26,909 nucleotides of DNA from Alphaproteobacteria bacterium (GTDB lineage Bacteria > Pseudomonadota > Alphaproteobacteria > DAOWDM01): the NCBI GenBank assembly GCA_030639035.1, contig DAOWDM010000085.1, positions 1-26,909 of the forward strand, written 5' to 3'. The translations under genes were made by a program, and so were the position numbers. The notes below the pieces were generated by a model. The model was not told where the DNA came from, did no database searches, and saw only the letters and a list, made by a program, of their open reading frames with translations. Of the stretch, positions 8,103 through 15,618 are shown piece by piece (the first letter of the stretch is position 1; every line of letters starts with the position of its first letter).

Positions 8103-8936
8103 ATGATAAAAAAAAATATATCTGCAAAAGAATTACTTAATTTGTACGTTGAATCTGGTGTAGATGAAGCAATCGGAAATATTCCTGTTGACAAATATAC
8201 GCTAGCGGAGTCGGCTGAAGTACAGAAAACAGCAATTGCTGAGAGTAGTCGCCCTAATTTGCAGCAAGAAATAAAATCAAAGCCTGTTCATGTGGCTACT
8301 CGGAATATTGCTGAAACTACAAATGCAGCAATAAAAAGTGCCGTAGAATTATCAGCAGAATGTAGCACACTTGAAGAACTGCGTAAGGTTATAGAAGACT
8401 TTGACGGCTGTTTGCTAAAAGCTACTGCAATGAACACTGTTTTTGGAGCAGGCTCATCGGAAGCCAGAGTAATGTTTGTTGGCGAAGCTCCAGGAGCAGA
8501 CGAGGATAGGGCAGGAGTCCCATTCGTAGGTGAAAGCGGTATGCTTCTAAATAAAATGATAGAATCTATAGGTCTTAAACGTTCTGAAATTTATATTTCT
8601 AATATATTACCTTGGAGACCTCCAGGGAATCGAAAACCTACACAGATTGAAATGGGAATTTGCCTGCCATTTATTGAACGTCATATTGAGCTTGTATCTC
8701 CAAATATTATAGTATTATTAGGAGGAAGTGCTACATCAGCTTTGCTTGCAAGCAATGAAGGAATTACTCGTTTGCGTGGGAAATGGTTTAAGTACGAGAC
8801 TCCTAGTTTGAGTAGCCCTATTGAAGCAATCCCTACTTTTCACCCTGCGTATTTATTAAGAACTCCTGCTCAGAAACGAAAAGCATGGAGCGATATGTTG
8901 GCTATAAAAAAACAGATGAATAAGGTTTCTCAATAA
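8103..8936 (+). CDS. Uracil-DNA glycosylase, alphaproteobacterial family-4-like
   Basis: 277 residues. It is predicted to excise uracil from DNA at the start of base excision repair. The conserved core runs from about residue 105: VFGAGSSEARVMFVGEAPGADEDRAG (GEAPG at 127-131, water-activating motif), PFVGESGMLLNKM, ISNILPWRPPGNRKPT and the second motif FHPAYLLR (His247). The N-terminus LLNLYVESGVDEAIGNIPVDKY is the extension seen in alphaproteobacterial members; residues 30-80 are low-complexity. Classical family-4 enzymes carry four Fe-S cysteines. Here the first pair is reduced to one (DGCLLK), the third position is Trp (LPW), and one Cys remains in MGICLPF, so a complete cluster is unlikely. 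The start is the ATG at 8103, without a strong ribosome site. It is divergent from the TPR gene. Confidence 0.88.
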   Translation: MIKKNISAKELLNLYVESGVDEAIGNIPVDKYTLAESAEVQKTAIAESSRPNLQQEIKSKPVHVATRNIAETTNAAIKSAVELSAECSTLEELRKVIEDFDGCLLKATAMNTVFGAGSSEARVMFVGEAPGADEDRAGVPFVGESGMLLNKMIESIGLKRSEIYISNILPWRPPGNRKPTQIEMGICLPFIERHIELVSPNIIVLLGGSATSALLASNEGITRLRGKWFKYETPSLSSPIEAIPTFHPAYLLRTPAQKRKAWSDMLAIKKQMNKVSQ

Positions 8937-9041
8937 AAGGTTTTTAATATTTTTTAATAAAAACTGTATTTTCATGCTTTTAGATAGTAGAATAGAGGTG
9001 TTTCTTATTTACTCATTTAAAGCTCCATAAAGGAAGAAATC

Positions 9042-9458
9042 ATGAGAGTACTGTTTCCATTTTCTTTTGTTGCATTAACAGCGTTGTTTTTAGTTGCTCC
9101 TGCTCATGCTCAACAGAATAAAATTTCCGTTTATATGGATCAGTTCAAAATTATCAGGACATTAGGCGGTGGTGTAAGCTGTGATATGTATTTTCACATA
9201 TTTAATAGCACAGAATACAAAATGGACAGAGTTTCTATCAAGCTTGACTGGGGAACTATGAAAACAAGGCTTTCTTTTTCGAAGCTTGAACCTGCTGGAG
9301 TCGACGAAAAACACTACCATCTTGTAGGCAAAGGCTGTGAAACAATGGGCGGTTCTCCTTTGGTAGAAATTACATCTTGTAAGCTAAAAAAGGAAGTTGA
9401 AGGAGAAATGCAAAAAGAAGACGAGGACATATGCAAAGAAATGGTTTCATATCAGTAA
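9042..9458 (+). CDS. Small secreted protein of unknown function
   Basis: 138 residues that I do not recognise. A clear Sec signal peptide is present (basic MR, hydrophobic VLFPFSFVALTALFLVA, cleavage at AHA-QQ near residue 23), so the mature protein is about 115 residues and probably periplasmic. It contains four cysteines (GVSCDMY, KGCETM, ITSCKL, DICKEM) that could form two disulfides, and the pattern of short strands suggests a small beta-sandwich. The C-terminus is highly charged. A strong AAGGA ribosome site precedes the ATG. The lytic transglycosylase gene starts 53 bases downstream on the same strand, so shared transcription and an envelope role are plausible inferences. Confidence 0.75.
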   Translation: MRVLFPFSFVALTALFLVAPAHAQQNKISVYMDQFKIIRTLGGGVSCDMYFHIFNSTEYKMDRVSIKLDWGTMKTRLSFSKLEPAGVDEKHYHLVGKGCETMGGSPLVEITSCKLKKEVEGEMQKEDEDICKEMVSYQ

Positions 9459-9511
9459 ACCAATATTTACTGTTTTATTAACAAGTGTGCGGTTCTTATT
9501 AAGAGGTTTCT

Positions 9512-11422
9512 TTGAAAATTATAATAAAATCAAGTGTTTACTCATTGGTTGTATGTCTTGTTTGTCTTTTTTCGTTCGAGAGTGTAGCTAGTGTGCCTGC
9601 AAATCGCAAATTAGTCCAAGACGGTGTTTCCTCTTATGTAAAATCAAATTCAGATTTTTTAAAAAAAACTAAAAAAACATCAGTAAAACCTCCCCCTTTG
9701 CCTGAAACAAAACCTTTTTTGAATAGTCTTTCTCAGCATGTAGTTGAAAATGGTTCGGCTCTTCCTTTGCCGCTGTCTGCAAAAGATGCTGAACGATATC
9801 GCCGTGTATTTGATTTTCAGGAAAAAGGTTATTTGAAAAAGGCTGATAATGAAATTGCATTAATACATAACAAAATGCTTATGGGGCATGTTCTGTCTCA
9901 ACGTTATTTGCACCCGACAGCTTATCGCAGTCGCTATAAAGAGCTTAAAAATTGGCTGGCAAATTATGCTGACTTTCCAGATGCAAAGAAAATATATTCA
10001 CTTGCAATAAGACGTGGCAGAAAATCAGGTGTTATAAAGCCAGAAGAAGATTATTTGTATGGAAATGGCGGGGTTATAAGTAGCGGTGGCTGGCTGCAAG
10101 GCGGAGCATACAGTCATCTTTCTACATCAAAACGCAGGCAGGCAAAGCGTATTCTGCGTAATTTCAGAAATTCTATGAGACGTGGACATACAAAATCTAC
10201 GAAAAATATTTTAAAACAGAAAAAGACTAAAAGGCTTCTTACTCGTACCGATTATGATTCTTTAAGAGCAGCTCAGGGCTTTGCTTATTTTCTTGATAAA
10301 AGAGATGATTGGGCGATTGACTGGGCAAAATCAGCAGCAGATAGGTCTGGGCATAATGCTCCAATAGCTCAATGGGCAGCAGGTTTGGCAGCATGGAGAT
10401 TAAATAAACTTGATTTAGCATGTCATCATTTTGAAGCTTTGGCACAAAATAAAAAAACCTCCCCATGGTTAACTTCAGCAGGAGCTTATTGGGCTTCAAG
10501 AAGCAACCTTAAAGCTCGAAAGCCTGAAAATGTAACTAAATGGCTTGATGTTGCAGCTAAATATCCGCGTACTTTTTATGGTATTCTTGCAAGACGTTCT
10601 CTTGGTTTGAAAATAGATTATGACTGGGGAGCTAGGAAGCTAACGCAGGATAGTTTAGATGCAATGATGTCGATAAAGTTTGGAAAAAGAGCTTTTGCCT
10701 TATTGCAAATAGGGCAAAACGAACGTGCAGAAAAAGAAATGCGTAAGCTTTATACAAACGTTCCAGAATCTTTACATTATGCAATGATGTTTTTGTCAGA
10801 AAAACATGGCATGCCTGCTCTTGCTTTAAGGCTTTCTGCGTTGATAAAGGAAAGGGACGGGTTTTCTCATGATAAAGCAGGGTATCCTCTTCCTGAATGG
10901 CGACCAAAAGATGGGTGGCAGTTGGATAAGGCTCTTATATATGCATTCGTACGTCAGGAATCTAGCTTTAATCCTGTAGCAAAAAGTCATGCTGGAGCTA
11001 GAGGTTTAATGCAGATTATGCCACGTACAGCTTCTTTTATTACAAGAGACAGAAGGCTTCGCTGGGACAGAAAAAAACGGCTTAATGATCCTGCATTTAA
11101 TCTTTCTGTAGGACAGCGTTATCTTGAGCATCTAATTTCAGACAGGCGTATTAATGGTAATATGTTTCTGCTTCTTGCTGCATATAATGGAGGTCCTGGA
11201 AACCTTAGTAAATGGCGGAAAAGAATGGATTATCGCAATGACCCACTACTTTTCATAGAAAGTATTCCTTCAAAAGAAACCAGAATATATATTGAACGTG
11301 TATTTACAAACATGTGGATTTACCGCAGTAGGTTAGGGCAGCCTATGCCAACATTAGATGATGTAGCTACTGGTAAATGGCCAATTTACACCAAGCTAGA
11401 CAGGCAACTGGCAAAAAAATAG
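9512..11422 (+). CDS. slt: Soluble lytic murein transglycosylase (Slt70-like)
   Basis: 636 residues. It cleaves the MurNAc-GlcNAc bond of peptidoglycan, forming 1,6-anhydro ends, in the periplasm. The order is signal peptide (SSVYSLVVCLVCLFSFESVAS, cleavage near residue 26), a long helical superhelix (about 60-450) as in Slt70, then the goose-lysozyme-like SLT domain. The SLT domain has the catalytic Glu483 in FVRQESSFNP, then SHAGARGLMQIMPRTA, NLSVGQRYLEHLI and AAYNGGPGNLSKW. The start is a TTG at 9512. It is supported by an AAGAGG ribosome site seven bases upstream and by a signal peptide that only this start gives in full. The third member of a plus-strand run, it is followed by a palindromic repeat. 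Confidence 0.92.
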   Translation: MKIIIKSSVYSLVVCLVCLFSFESVASVPANRKLVQDGVSSYVKSNSDFLKKTKKTSVKPPPLPETKPFLNSLSQHVVENGSALPLPLSAKDAERYRRVFDFQEKGYLKKADNEIALIHNKMLMGHVLSQRYLHPTAYRSRYKELKNWLANYADFPDAKKIYSLAIRRGRKSGVIKPEEDYLYGNGGVISSGGWLQGGAYSHLSTSKRRQAKRILRNFRNSMRRGHTKSTKNILKQKKTKRLLTRTDYDSLRAAQGFAYFLDKRDDWAIDWAKSAADRSGHNAPIAQWAAGLAAWRLNKLDLACHHFEALAQNKKTSPWLTSAGAYWASRSNLKARKPENVTKWLDVAAKYPRTFYGILARRSLGLKIDYDWGARKLTQDSLDAMMSIKFGKRAFALLQIGQNERAEKEMRKLYTNVPESLHYAMMFLSEKHGMPALALRLSALIKERDGFSHDKAGYPLPEWRPKDGWQLDKALIYAFVRQESSFNPVAKSHAGARGLMQIMPRTASFITRDRRLRWDRKKRLNDPAFNLSVGQRYLEHLISDRRINGNMFLLLAAYNGGPGNLSKWRKRMDYRNDPLLFIESIPSKETRIYIERVFTNMWIYRSRLGQPMPTLDDVATGKWPIYTKLDRQLAKK

Positions 11423-11461
11423 CTAAGAAAACATTAGAGTCTTTGAGTTATGTTATGTGAA

Positions 11462-11557
11462 GTCATCTTTTTCTTTACTGTCAGAAAAAGAAGATAGATT
11501 CTGAATCAAGTTCAGAATGACAGCGAGTTTTCTGTCATCGAATTAGGTAACATCTAC
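11462..11557. repeat. Composite intergenic repeat: palindrome plus GTCATCGAATTA module
   Basis: Bases 11462-11521 form a GTCAT...ATGAC element. Its left half is a hairpin (ATCTTTTTCT / AGAAAAAGAAGAT) and its right half is another (ATTCTGAATC / GTTCAGAAT). Twelve bases later comes a 24-base module beginning GTCATCGAATTAGGTAAC (11534-11557), also present near 1804 and twice in the element at 22487-22660. It fills most of the gap between slt and the EI24-family gene and may act as a stem-loop at the slt 3' end. Confidence 0.75.
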
Positions 11558-11587
11558 AATAACAACAATCTGGAGATTTTTTAAGAA

Positions 11588-12256
11588 ATGTTTTCAGCAC
11601 TAAAAAAATCAATCATACAGTTATTTGATAAGCGAGTAAGGAAGGTGTTGCTTCAGGTTCTTGCTTGTACGGCAGTGATTTATGCAGCTTTATTCTGGTT
11701 TTTGTGGAAGTTTCTTGCAGAGACAGAGCTTTTTTCTACTGGCTGGCTTGAAAGTATATCGGATTTCCTTGGTGGGGCTTTAGTGTTTATACTATCGCTA
11801 ATATTTTTTCCATCAGTTGCAATTATTGTTATCGGGCTGTTCTTAGAACCTATAATTGTAGCTGTAGAAGCAAAGCATTATCCTGATTTGCCGCCACCTA
11901 GAACTCAGCCTATTATTGAAACTATCATCTCGACTGTAAAATTTGCTTTATCTGCAATATTGGTCAATATCATTATGCTGCCGTTTTTGCTGATACCTTT
12001 TTTTAATCTGATTATTTTTTATAGCTTCAATGGTTACCTTTTCAGTAGAGAGTATTTTGAACTTGTAGCTTTACGAAGAATTGATGCGAAAACCGTAAAG
12101 AAATTACGTAAAAAATATAAATTTTACCTATTGTCAGGCGGTGTTGTCATTGTCTTTCTTATGACTATCCCATTTGTAAATATAATTGCTCCTGTAATAG
12201 CAACAGCTTTTATGGTGCATTTGTTTGAAAAGATAGCTTTCTCTTTTCGTGAATGA
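11588..12256 (+). CDS. EI24-domain (CysZ-like) membrane protein
   Basis: 222 residues with four strongly hydrophobic segments (about 20-42, 60-88, 118-148, 178-205), and the charged NGYLFSREYFELVALRRIDAKTVKKLRKKYK segment between the third and fourth. This layout and the GYLFSREYFELVALRR signature match the EI24/CysZ family. CysZ itself is a sulfate transporter, but many alphaproteobacterial members are unassigned and no sulfur gene is adjacent, so I leave the substrate open. The start is the ATG at 11588, with GGAG about 13 bases upstream. The gene ends about 25 bases before the feoAB promoter. Confidence 0.75.
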   Translation: MFSALKKSIIQLFDKRVRKVLLQVLACTAVIYAALFWFLWKFLAETELFSTGWLESISDFLGGALVFILSLIFFPSVAIIVIGLFLEPIIVAVEAKHYPDLPPPRTQPIIETIISTVKFALSAILVNIIMLPFLLIPFFNLIIFYSFNGYLFSREYFELVALRRIDAKTVKKLRKKYKFYLLSGGVVIVFLMTIPFVNIIAPVIATAFMVHLFEKIAFSFRE

Positions 12257-12281
12257 AAATATTCCGCAAAAATTAAAAATA

Positions 12282-12310
12282 TTGACAACGTTAATGATAA
12301 TGATTATCAA
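12282..12310 (+). promoter_or_regulatory. Sigma-70-type promoter of feoAB
   Basis: TTGACA (12282-12287) and TATCAA (12305-12310) are spaced by 17 bases, ending about 37 bases before the feoA ATG. The -35 is a perfect consensus. The spacer and -10 are occupied by a Fur-type operator, a layout suited to repression when iron is sufficient. Confidence 0.7.
12295..12309. promoter_or_regulatory. Fur box (7-1-7 palindrome) over the feoAB promoter
   Basis: TGATAAT-G-ATTATCA is an exact 7-1-7 inverted repeat matching the classical Fur recognition core. It covers the spacer and -10 of the feoAB promoter, as expected for an iron-repressed ferrous uptake operon. Confidence 0.85.
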
Positions 12311-12347
12311 AAGCATCAACAAAAACACCTATCAGGAGCTATATATT

Positions 12348-12578
12348 ATGAGCGAAATTCTATTATCAGAAGCTAAACAAGGAAAAAAGCTGAAAATAGT
12401 TCGTTTGGAATCAGGTAAGCATATGGAAAGCAGGCTGATTGGAATGGGGCTGCCGATAGGTTCAAAGATTGAAATTCTCCAGCATCAAAATTGTGGACCA
12501 ATAGTTATTTCTGTGGGCGATGCAAGGCTTGGCATTGGTGCAGGAATGGCTAATAAAATCATTGTTGTCGAGGTTTAA
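12348..12578 (+). CDS. feoA: Ferrous iron transport accessory protein FeoA
   Basis: 76 residues with an SH3-like fold, the normal FeoA size. It assists or regulates FeoB at the inner membrane. The family pattern is plain: a short strand followed by KIVRLESGKHMESRLIGMGL, PIGSKIEIL, GPIVISVGDARLGIG and AMANKIIV-type endings (here GMANKIIVVEV). I chose the ATG at 12348 because an AGGAG ribosome site (12334-12338) precedes it and family members begin here; the reading frame upstream runs through the Fur-controlled promoter. It is separated from feoB by six bases. Confidence 0.95.
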   Translation: MSEILLSEAKQGKKLKIVRLESGKHMESRLIGMGLPIGSKIEILQHQNCGPIVISVGDARLGIGAGMANKIIVVEV

Positions 12579-12584
12579 AGAATA

Positions 12585-14942
12585 ATGACTGTGAAAAATA
12601 AAACCATTGCTATTACAGGCAATCCAAACTGTGGCAAAACAACCCTTTTTAATCTTCTTACTGGTACACGTCAAAAAGTAGGCAACTGGCCAGGTGTAAC
12701 TGTTGATAAAAAAACAGGTTCTTTTGAGCATAAAGATACAAAGATTGAAGTTGTCGACCTTCCTGGAACATATTCGCTAGGCGTTGCTTCTGCTGCTTCT
12801 ATAGATGAGAGAATCGCACGTTCTTATGTGCTTTCAAGAAAAGCGGATATAGTCATTAACATTGTTGATGCTTCAAATCTTGAACGTAATCTTTACCTTA
12901 CGACTCAGCTTATAGAAATGAAAGTACCGTTCATTCTTGCACTTAACATGATGGACGTAGCTGAAAACAGAAATATCCGCATTGACATTAAAGAGCTTCA
13001 GAAAAAGCTAGGCTGTCCTGTAATTTCTATGACGGCTAGAAACAATATTGGAATAGAAGAACTGAAAAATGCAATTATTGTCAAAGATATTGAAAAGCCT
13101 GATGCAAAGGTTGCCTATACCTCAGAAATTGAAACGGCTGTTAAGGTTTTAGAGCCTGCAATAGAAAGAGTCCATTTCCATTCTGATTATAAACTGGATT
13201 CACGCTGGCTTGCATTGCAAATGCTTGAAGGAGACATGGAAGCTAGAGAGCTTTTGAAAAAAGATGACTCCGACCATCTTTTAACCGAACAAATAGAAGT
13301 GTTTGAAAAAAACTTATGCAAAGACCCTGACACTCTTATAGCAGAAAGCCGTTACGGATTTATTCAGAATATCTGCAATTTAGCAATAACCCGTAAAAGC
13401 GGATTTTCACGTACTTTTTCAGATAAAATCGACAGTGTAATTCTGAACAGTTTTTTCGGTATTCCTATATTTTTAATGTTTATGTATCTGATGTTTATGT
13501 GGACGATAAATATCGGCGGCTCATTTATTGACTTTTTTGATATTTTTGCCAGCACTATTTTTGTTGAAGGTTTCGGCTGTCTTTTGGATAGCATTGGGAC
13601 TCCTGAATACATGAAAGTTGTTTTCGCTGGAGGTGTTGGCGGAGGTATTCAGACAGTCGCTACATTTATTCCTGTCATTGGATTTTTGTTTCTGTTCCTG
13701 TCTTTTCTTGAAGATTCAGGCTATATGTCTCGGGCTGCATTTGTGATGGACAGGTTTATGCGGAAAATCGGTCTTCCTGGGAAAGCCTTTATTCCTATGA
13801 TTGTAGGCTTTGGCTGTACTGTTCCTGCAATTATGGCGACACGGACTCTTGGAAAACAGCGTGACCGTTTGATTACGATGTTTATGGCTCCGTTTATGTC
13901 ATGTGGAGCAAAAATGCCTGTTTACGCTTTATTTGTAGCCGCTTTTTTCCCTGAAAGCGGACAGAATCTTGTGTTCGGTTTATATCTGATAGGCATAGTA
14001 ATGGCTATTCTTACAGGTCTTATATTGAAGAATACTTTGTTTATAGGCGACCCTTCTCCAATGATTATGGAGCTTCCTCCTTATCATCTTCCAACGTTTA
14101 GAAATGTTTTTTTACATACATGGGAAAGGCTTAAATCCTTTATTTTCCAAGCTGGTAAAATAATTATTCCTATAGTTGTTATTCTGAATTTTGCAAACTC
14201 TGTTGGAACAGACGGCTCTTTTGGAAATGAAGACAGCAACAAATCAGTTTTAGCAAGCATTGGACGCTCTATTGTTCCTGTATTTGAGCCTATGGGCATA
14301 ACCGATGAAAACTGGCCTGCTACCGTTGGTATTTTCACTGGAGTATTTGCGAAAGAAGCTGTTGTAGGTACATTGAACGCTCTTTACGCTAATGTTGCGA
14401 AAGATGATGGAGCAGCACCTCAAGCAGAGGCAGAATTTAATTTTATGGACGGTCTTGCCAGTGCTTTTGCAACAATACCTGAAAATCTTGGCGGAGTAAC
14501 AGATTCTCTGGCTGACCCGATGGGGCTTGGTGTTGGAGATTCCGCAGAAGCAGCTGAAAGCCTTGAAGTTAGCAACACAACATTTGGAGCAATGGTTGCA
14601 AGGTTTGACGGTAAAGCAGGAGCTTTTGCTTATTTACTGTTTATTCTGCTGTATTTCCCGTGTTTGGCTGCTATTGCTGCTGTTTTCAATGAAGCAGGTC
14701 TTTTATGGGCAGTATTCGTTGGAAGCTGGACAACAGGTCTTGCATACATGACTTCTGTAACTTTCTATCAAGCTGCAACTTATGCAAAACACCCTGAATC
14801 TTCTATGATATGGATTGGAGCAATAGTTGTTGTGTTTTGTGCTGTCGTAGCTTATCTGCGACATGCAGGTGCAAAATTAACAGCAGAAACTGATGGACTT
14901 TCTGCATACGTATGCAAAGGTGTATGCCATAAATGCCGTTAA
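12585..14942 (+). CDS. feoB: Ferrous iron transporter FeoB
   Basis: 785 residues. It is the inner-membrane Fe(II) permease with an N-terminal cytosolic G domain. Visible are G1 GNPNCGKTT (residues 12-20), G2-region PGVTVDKKTG, G3 DLPGTYSLG, G4 NMMD and the helical regulatory domain to about 270. After that comes the polytopic membrane part with two Gate domains, the IPMIVGFGCTVPAI and PFMSCGAKMPVYALF signatures, and the later GVFAKEAVVGTLN region. The last residues contain a CX3CX2C cysteine cluster. No feoC gene follows. Co-transcribed with feoA from the Fur-controlled promoter; the GAGG of the feoA end serves as a distant ribosome site. Confidence 0.97.
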   Translation: MTVKNKTIAITGNPNCGKTTLFNLLTGTRQKVGNWPGVTVDKKTGSFEHKDTKIEVVDLPGTYSLGVASAASIDERIARSYVLSRKADIVINIVDASNLERNLYLTTQLIEMKVPFILALNMMDVAENRNIRIDIKELQKKLGCPVISMTARNNIGIEELKNAIIVKDIEKPDAKVAYTSEIETAVKVLEPAIERVHFHSDYKLDSRWLALQMLEGDMEARELLKKDDSDHLLTEQIEVFEKNLCKDPDTLIAESRYGFIQNICNLAITRKSGFSRTFSDKIDSVILNSFFGIPIFLMFMYLMFMWTINIGGSFIDFFDIFASTIFVEGFGCLLDSIGTPEYMKVVFAGGVGGGIQTVATFIPVIGFLFLFLSFLEDSGYMSRAAFVMDRFMRKIGLPGKAFIPMIVGFGCTVPAIMATRTLGKQRDRLITMFMAPFMSCGAKMPVYALFVAAFFPESGQNLVFGLYLIGIVMAILTGLILKNTLFIGDPSPMIMELPPYHLPTFRNVFLHTWERLKSFIFQAGKIIIPIVVILNFANSVGTDGSFGNEDSNKSVLASIGRSIVPVFEPMGITDENWPATVGIFTGVFAKEAVVGTLNALYANVAKDDGAAPQAEAEFNFMDGLASAFATIPENLGGVTDSLADPMGLGVGDSAEAAESLEVSNTTFGAMVARFDGKAGAFAYLLFILLYFPCLAAIAAVFNEAGLLWAVFVGSWTTGLAYMTSVTFYQAATYAKHPESSMIWIGAIVVVFCAVVAYLRHAGAKLTAETDGLSAYVCKGVCHKCR

Positions 14943-14958
14943 GTTTCTAACTTTTTTT
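14941..14958 (+). terminator. Possible weak terminator after feoB
   Basis: AAGTT-TCT-AACTT followed by five more T residues sits directly at the feoB stop codon. The stem is short and AT-rich, so the call is tentative. Confidence 0.3.
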
Positions 14959-15053
14959 CTCCTTTCTTCTGTCATTTGCTGTTTTTTATTGCAGTATGAT
15001 AAAGGGACTGATAAATCCTATATACGAATAGTTTTTTAAATGGAGAAAATACA

Positions 15054-15578
15054 ATGCATAAGTACAAGAATGTTTTTTTTGTTGGATTGATAGGGCTGAT
15101 TGCAGTTGTTGCTTTCTTAGCATCCTTTAGCAGAGCTGATGCTGCTCCAAAAAATGGCGATGAGTTTGGAGATTGGATGTACAAATGTGATTCTGCTCCT
15201 GAAGGAAAAGAAGGCATTTGCTATTTATCGCAGACTTTGGTTACAGGCAAAGAAAAAAAAGGCAGAGTTTTAACTACCAATATTGCTTATCCAAAAGATT
15301 CAAAAGAACCTGTAATGATTATGCTATTCCCTTTTGGAATTGCTGTGCAGGAAAAAATTCTTGTTCAGGTTGACGAAAAAAAACCTGTATATAAAATGCC
15401 TATTGAAACTTGCCTGTCTTCTGGTTGTCGTACAACGGTCAAGCTAGATGCTAAAATACTTGAATCTATAAAAGCTGGCAATAATCTAAAGGTAAGCTTT
15501 AAACCGTTGACAGCCAAAAGAATCGTTCTGGCTGTGTCTTTGAAAGGTATTTCCAAAGGTCTTAAAAATTTGAAATAA
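15054..15578 (+). CDS. IalB-family (invasion-associated locus B) exported protein
   Basis: 174 residues. The N-terminus is a signal anchor or cleavable signal (VFFVGLIGLIAVVAFLASFSRADA, cleavage at ADA-AP near residue 31). The rest matches the IalB family: EFGDWMYKCDS, ICYLSQTLV, an IMLFPFGIAVQEKILVQVD strand set, ETCLSSGCRTTVKLDAKILESIKAGN and the ending IVLAVSLKGISKGLKNL. Four cysteines (KCDS, GICYL, ETCLS, SGCRT) can form two disulfides in the periplasm. IalB was named for erythrocyte invasion in Bartonella, but the family is widespread in free-living and commensal alphaproteobacteria, so this is not evidence of virulence. A GGAG ribosome site precedes the ATG. The methyltransferase gene starts 40 bases downstream. 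Confidence 0.88.
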   Translation: MHKYKNVFFVGLIGLIAVVAFLASFSRADAAPKNGDEFGDWMYKCDSAPEGKEGICYLSQTLVTGKEKKGRVLTTNIAYPKDSKEPVMIMLFPFGIAVQEKILVQVDEKKPVYKMPIETCLSSGCRTTVKLDAKILESIKAGNNLKVSFKPLTAKRIVLAVSLKGISKGLKNLK

Positions 15579-15618
15579 CGACTATCTTTAAAAACATACT
15601 ATAAAAAGGTTTTCTATT

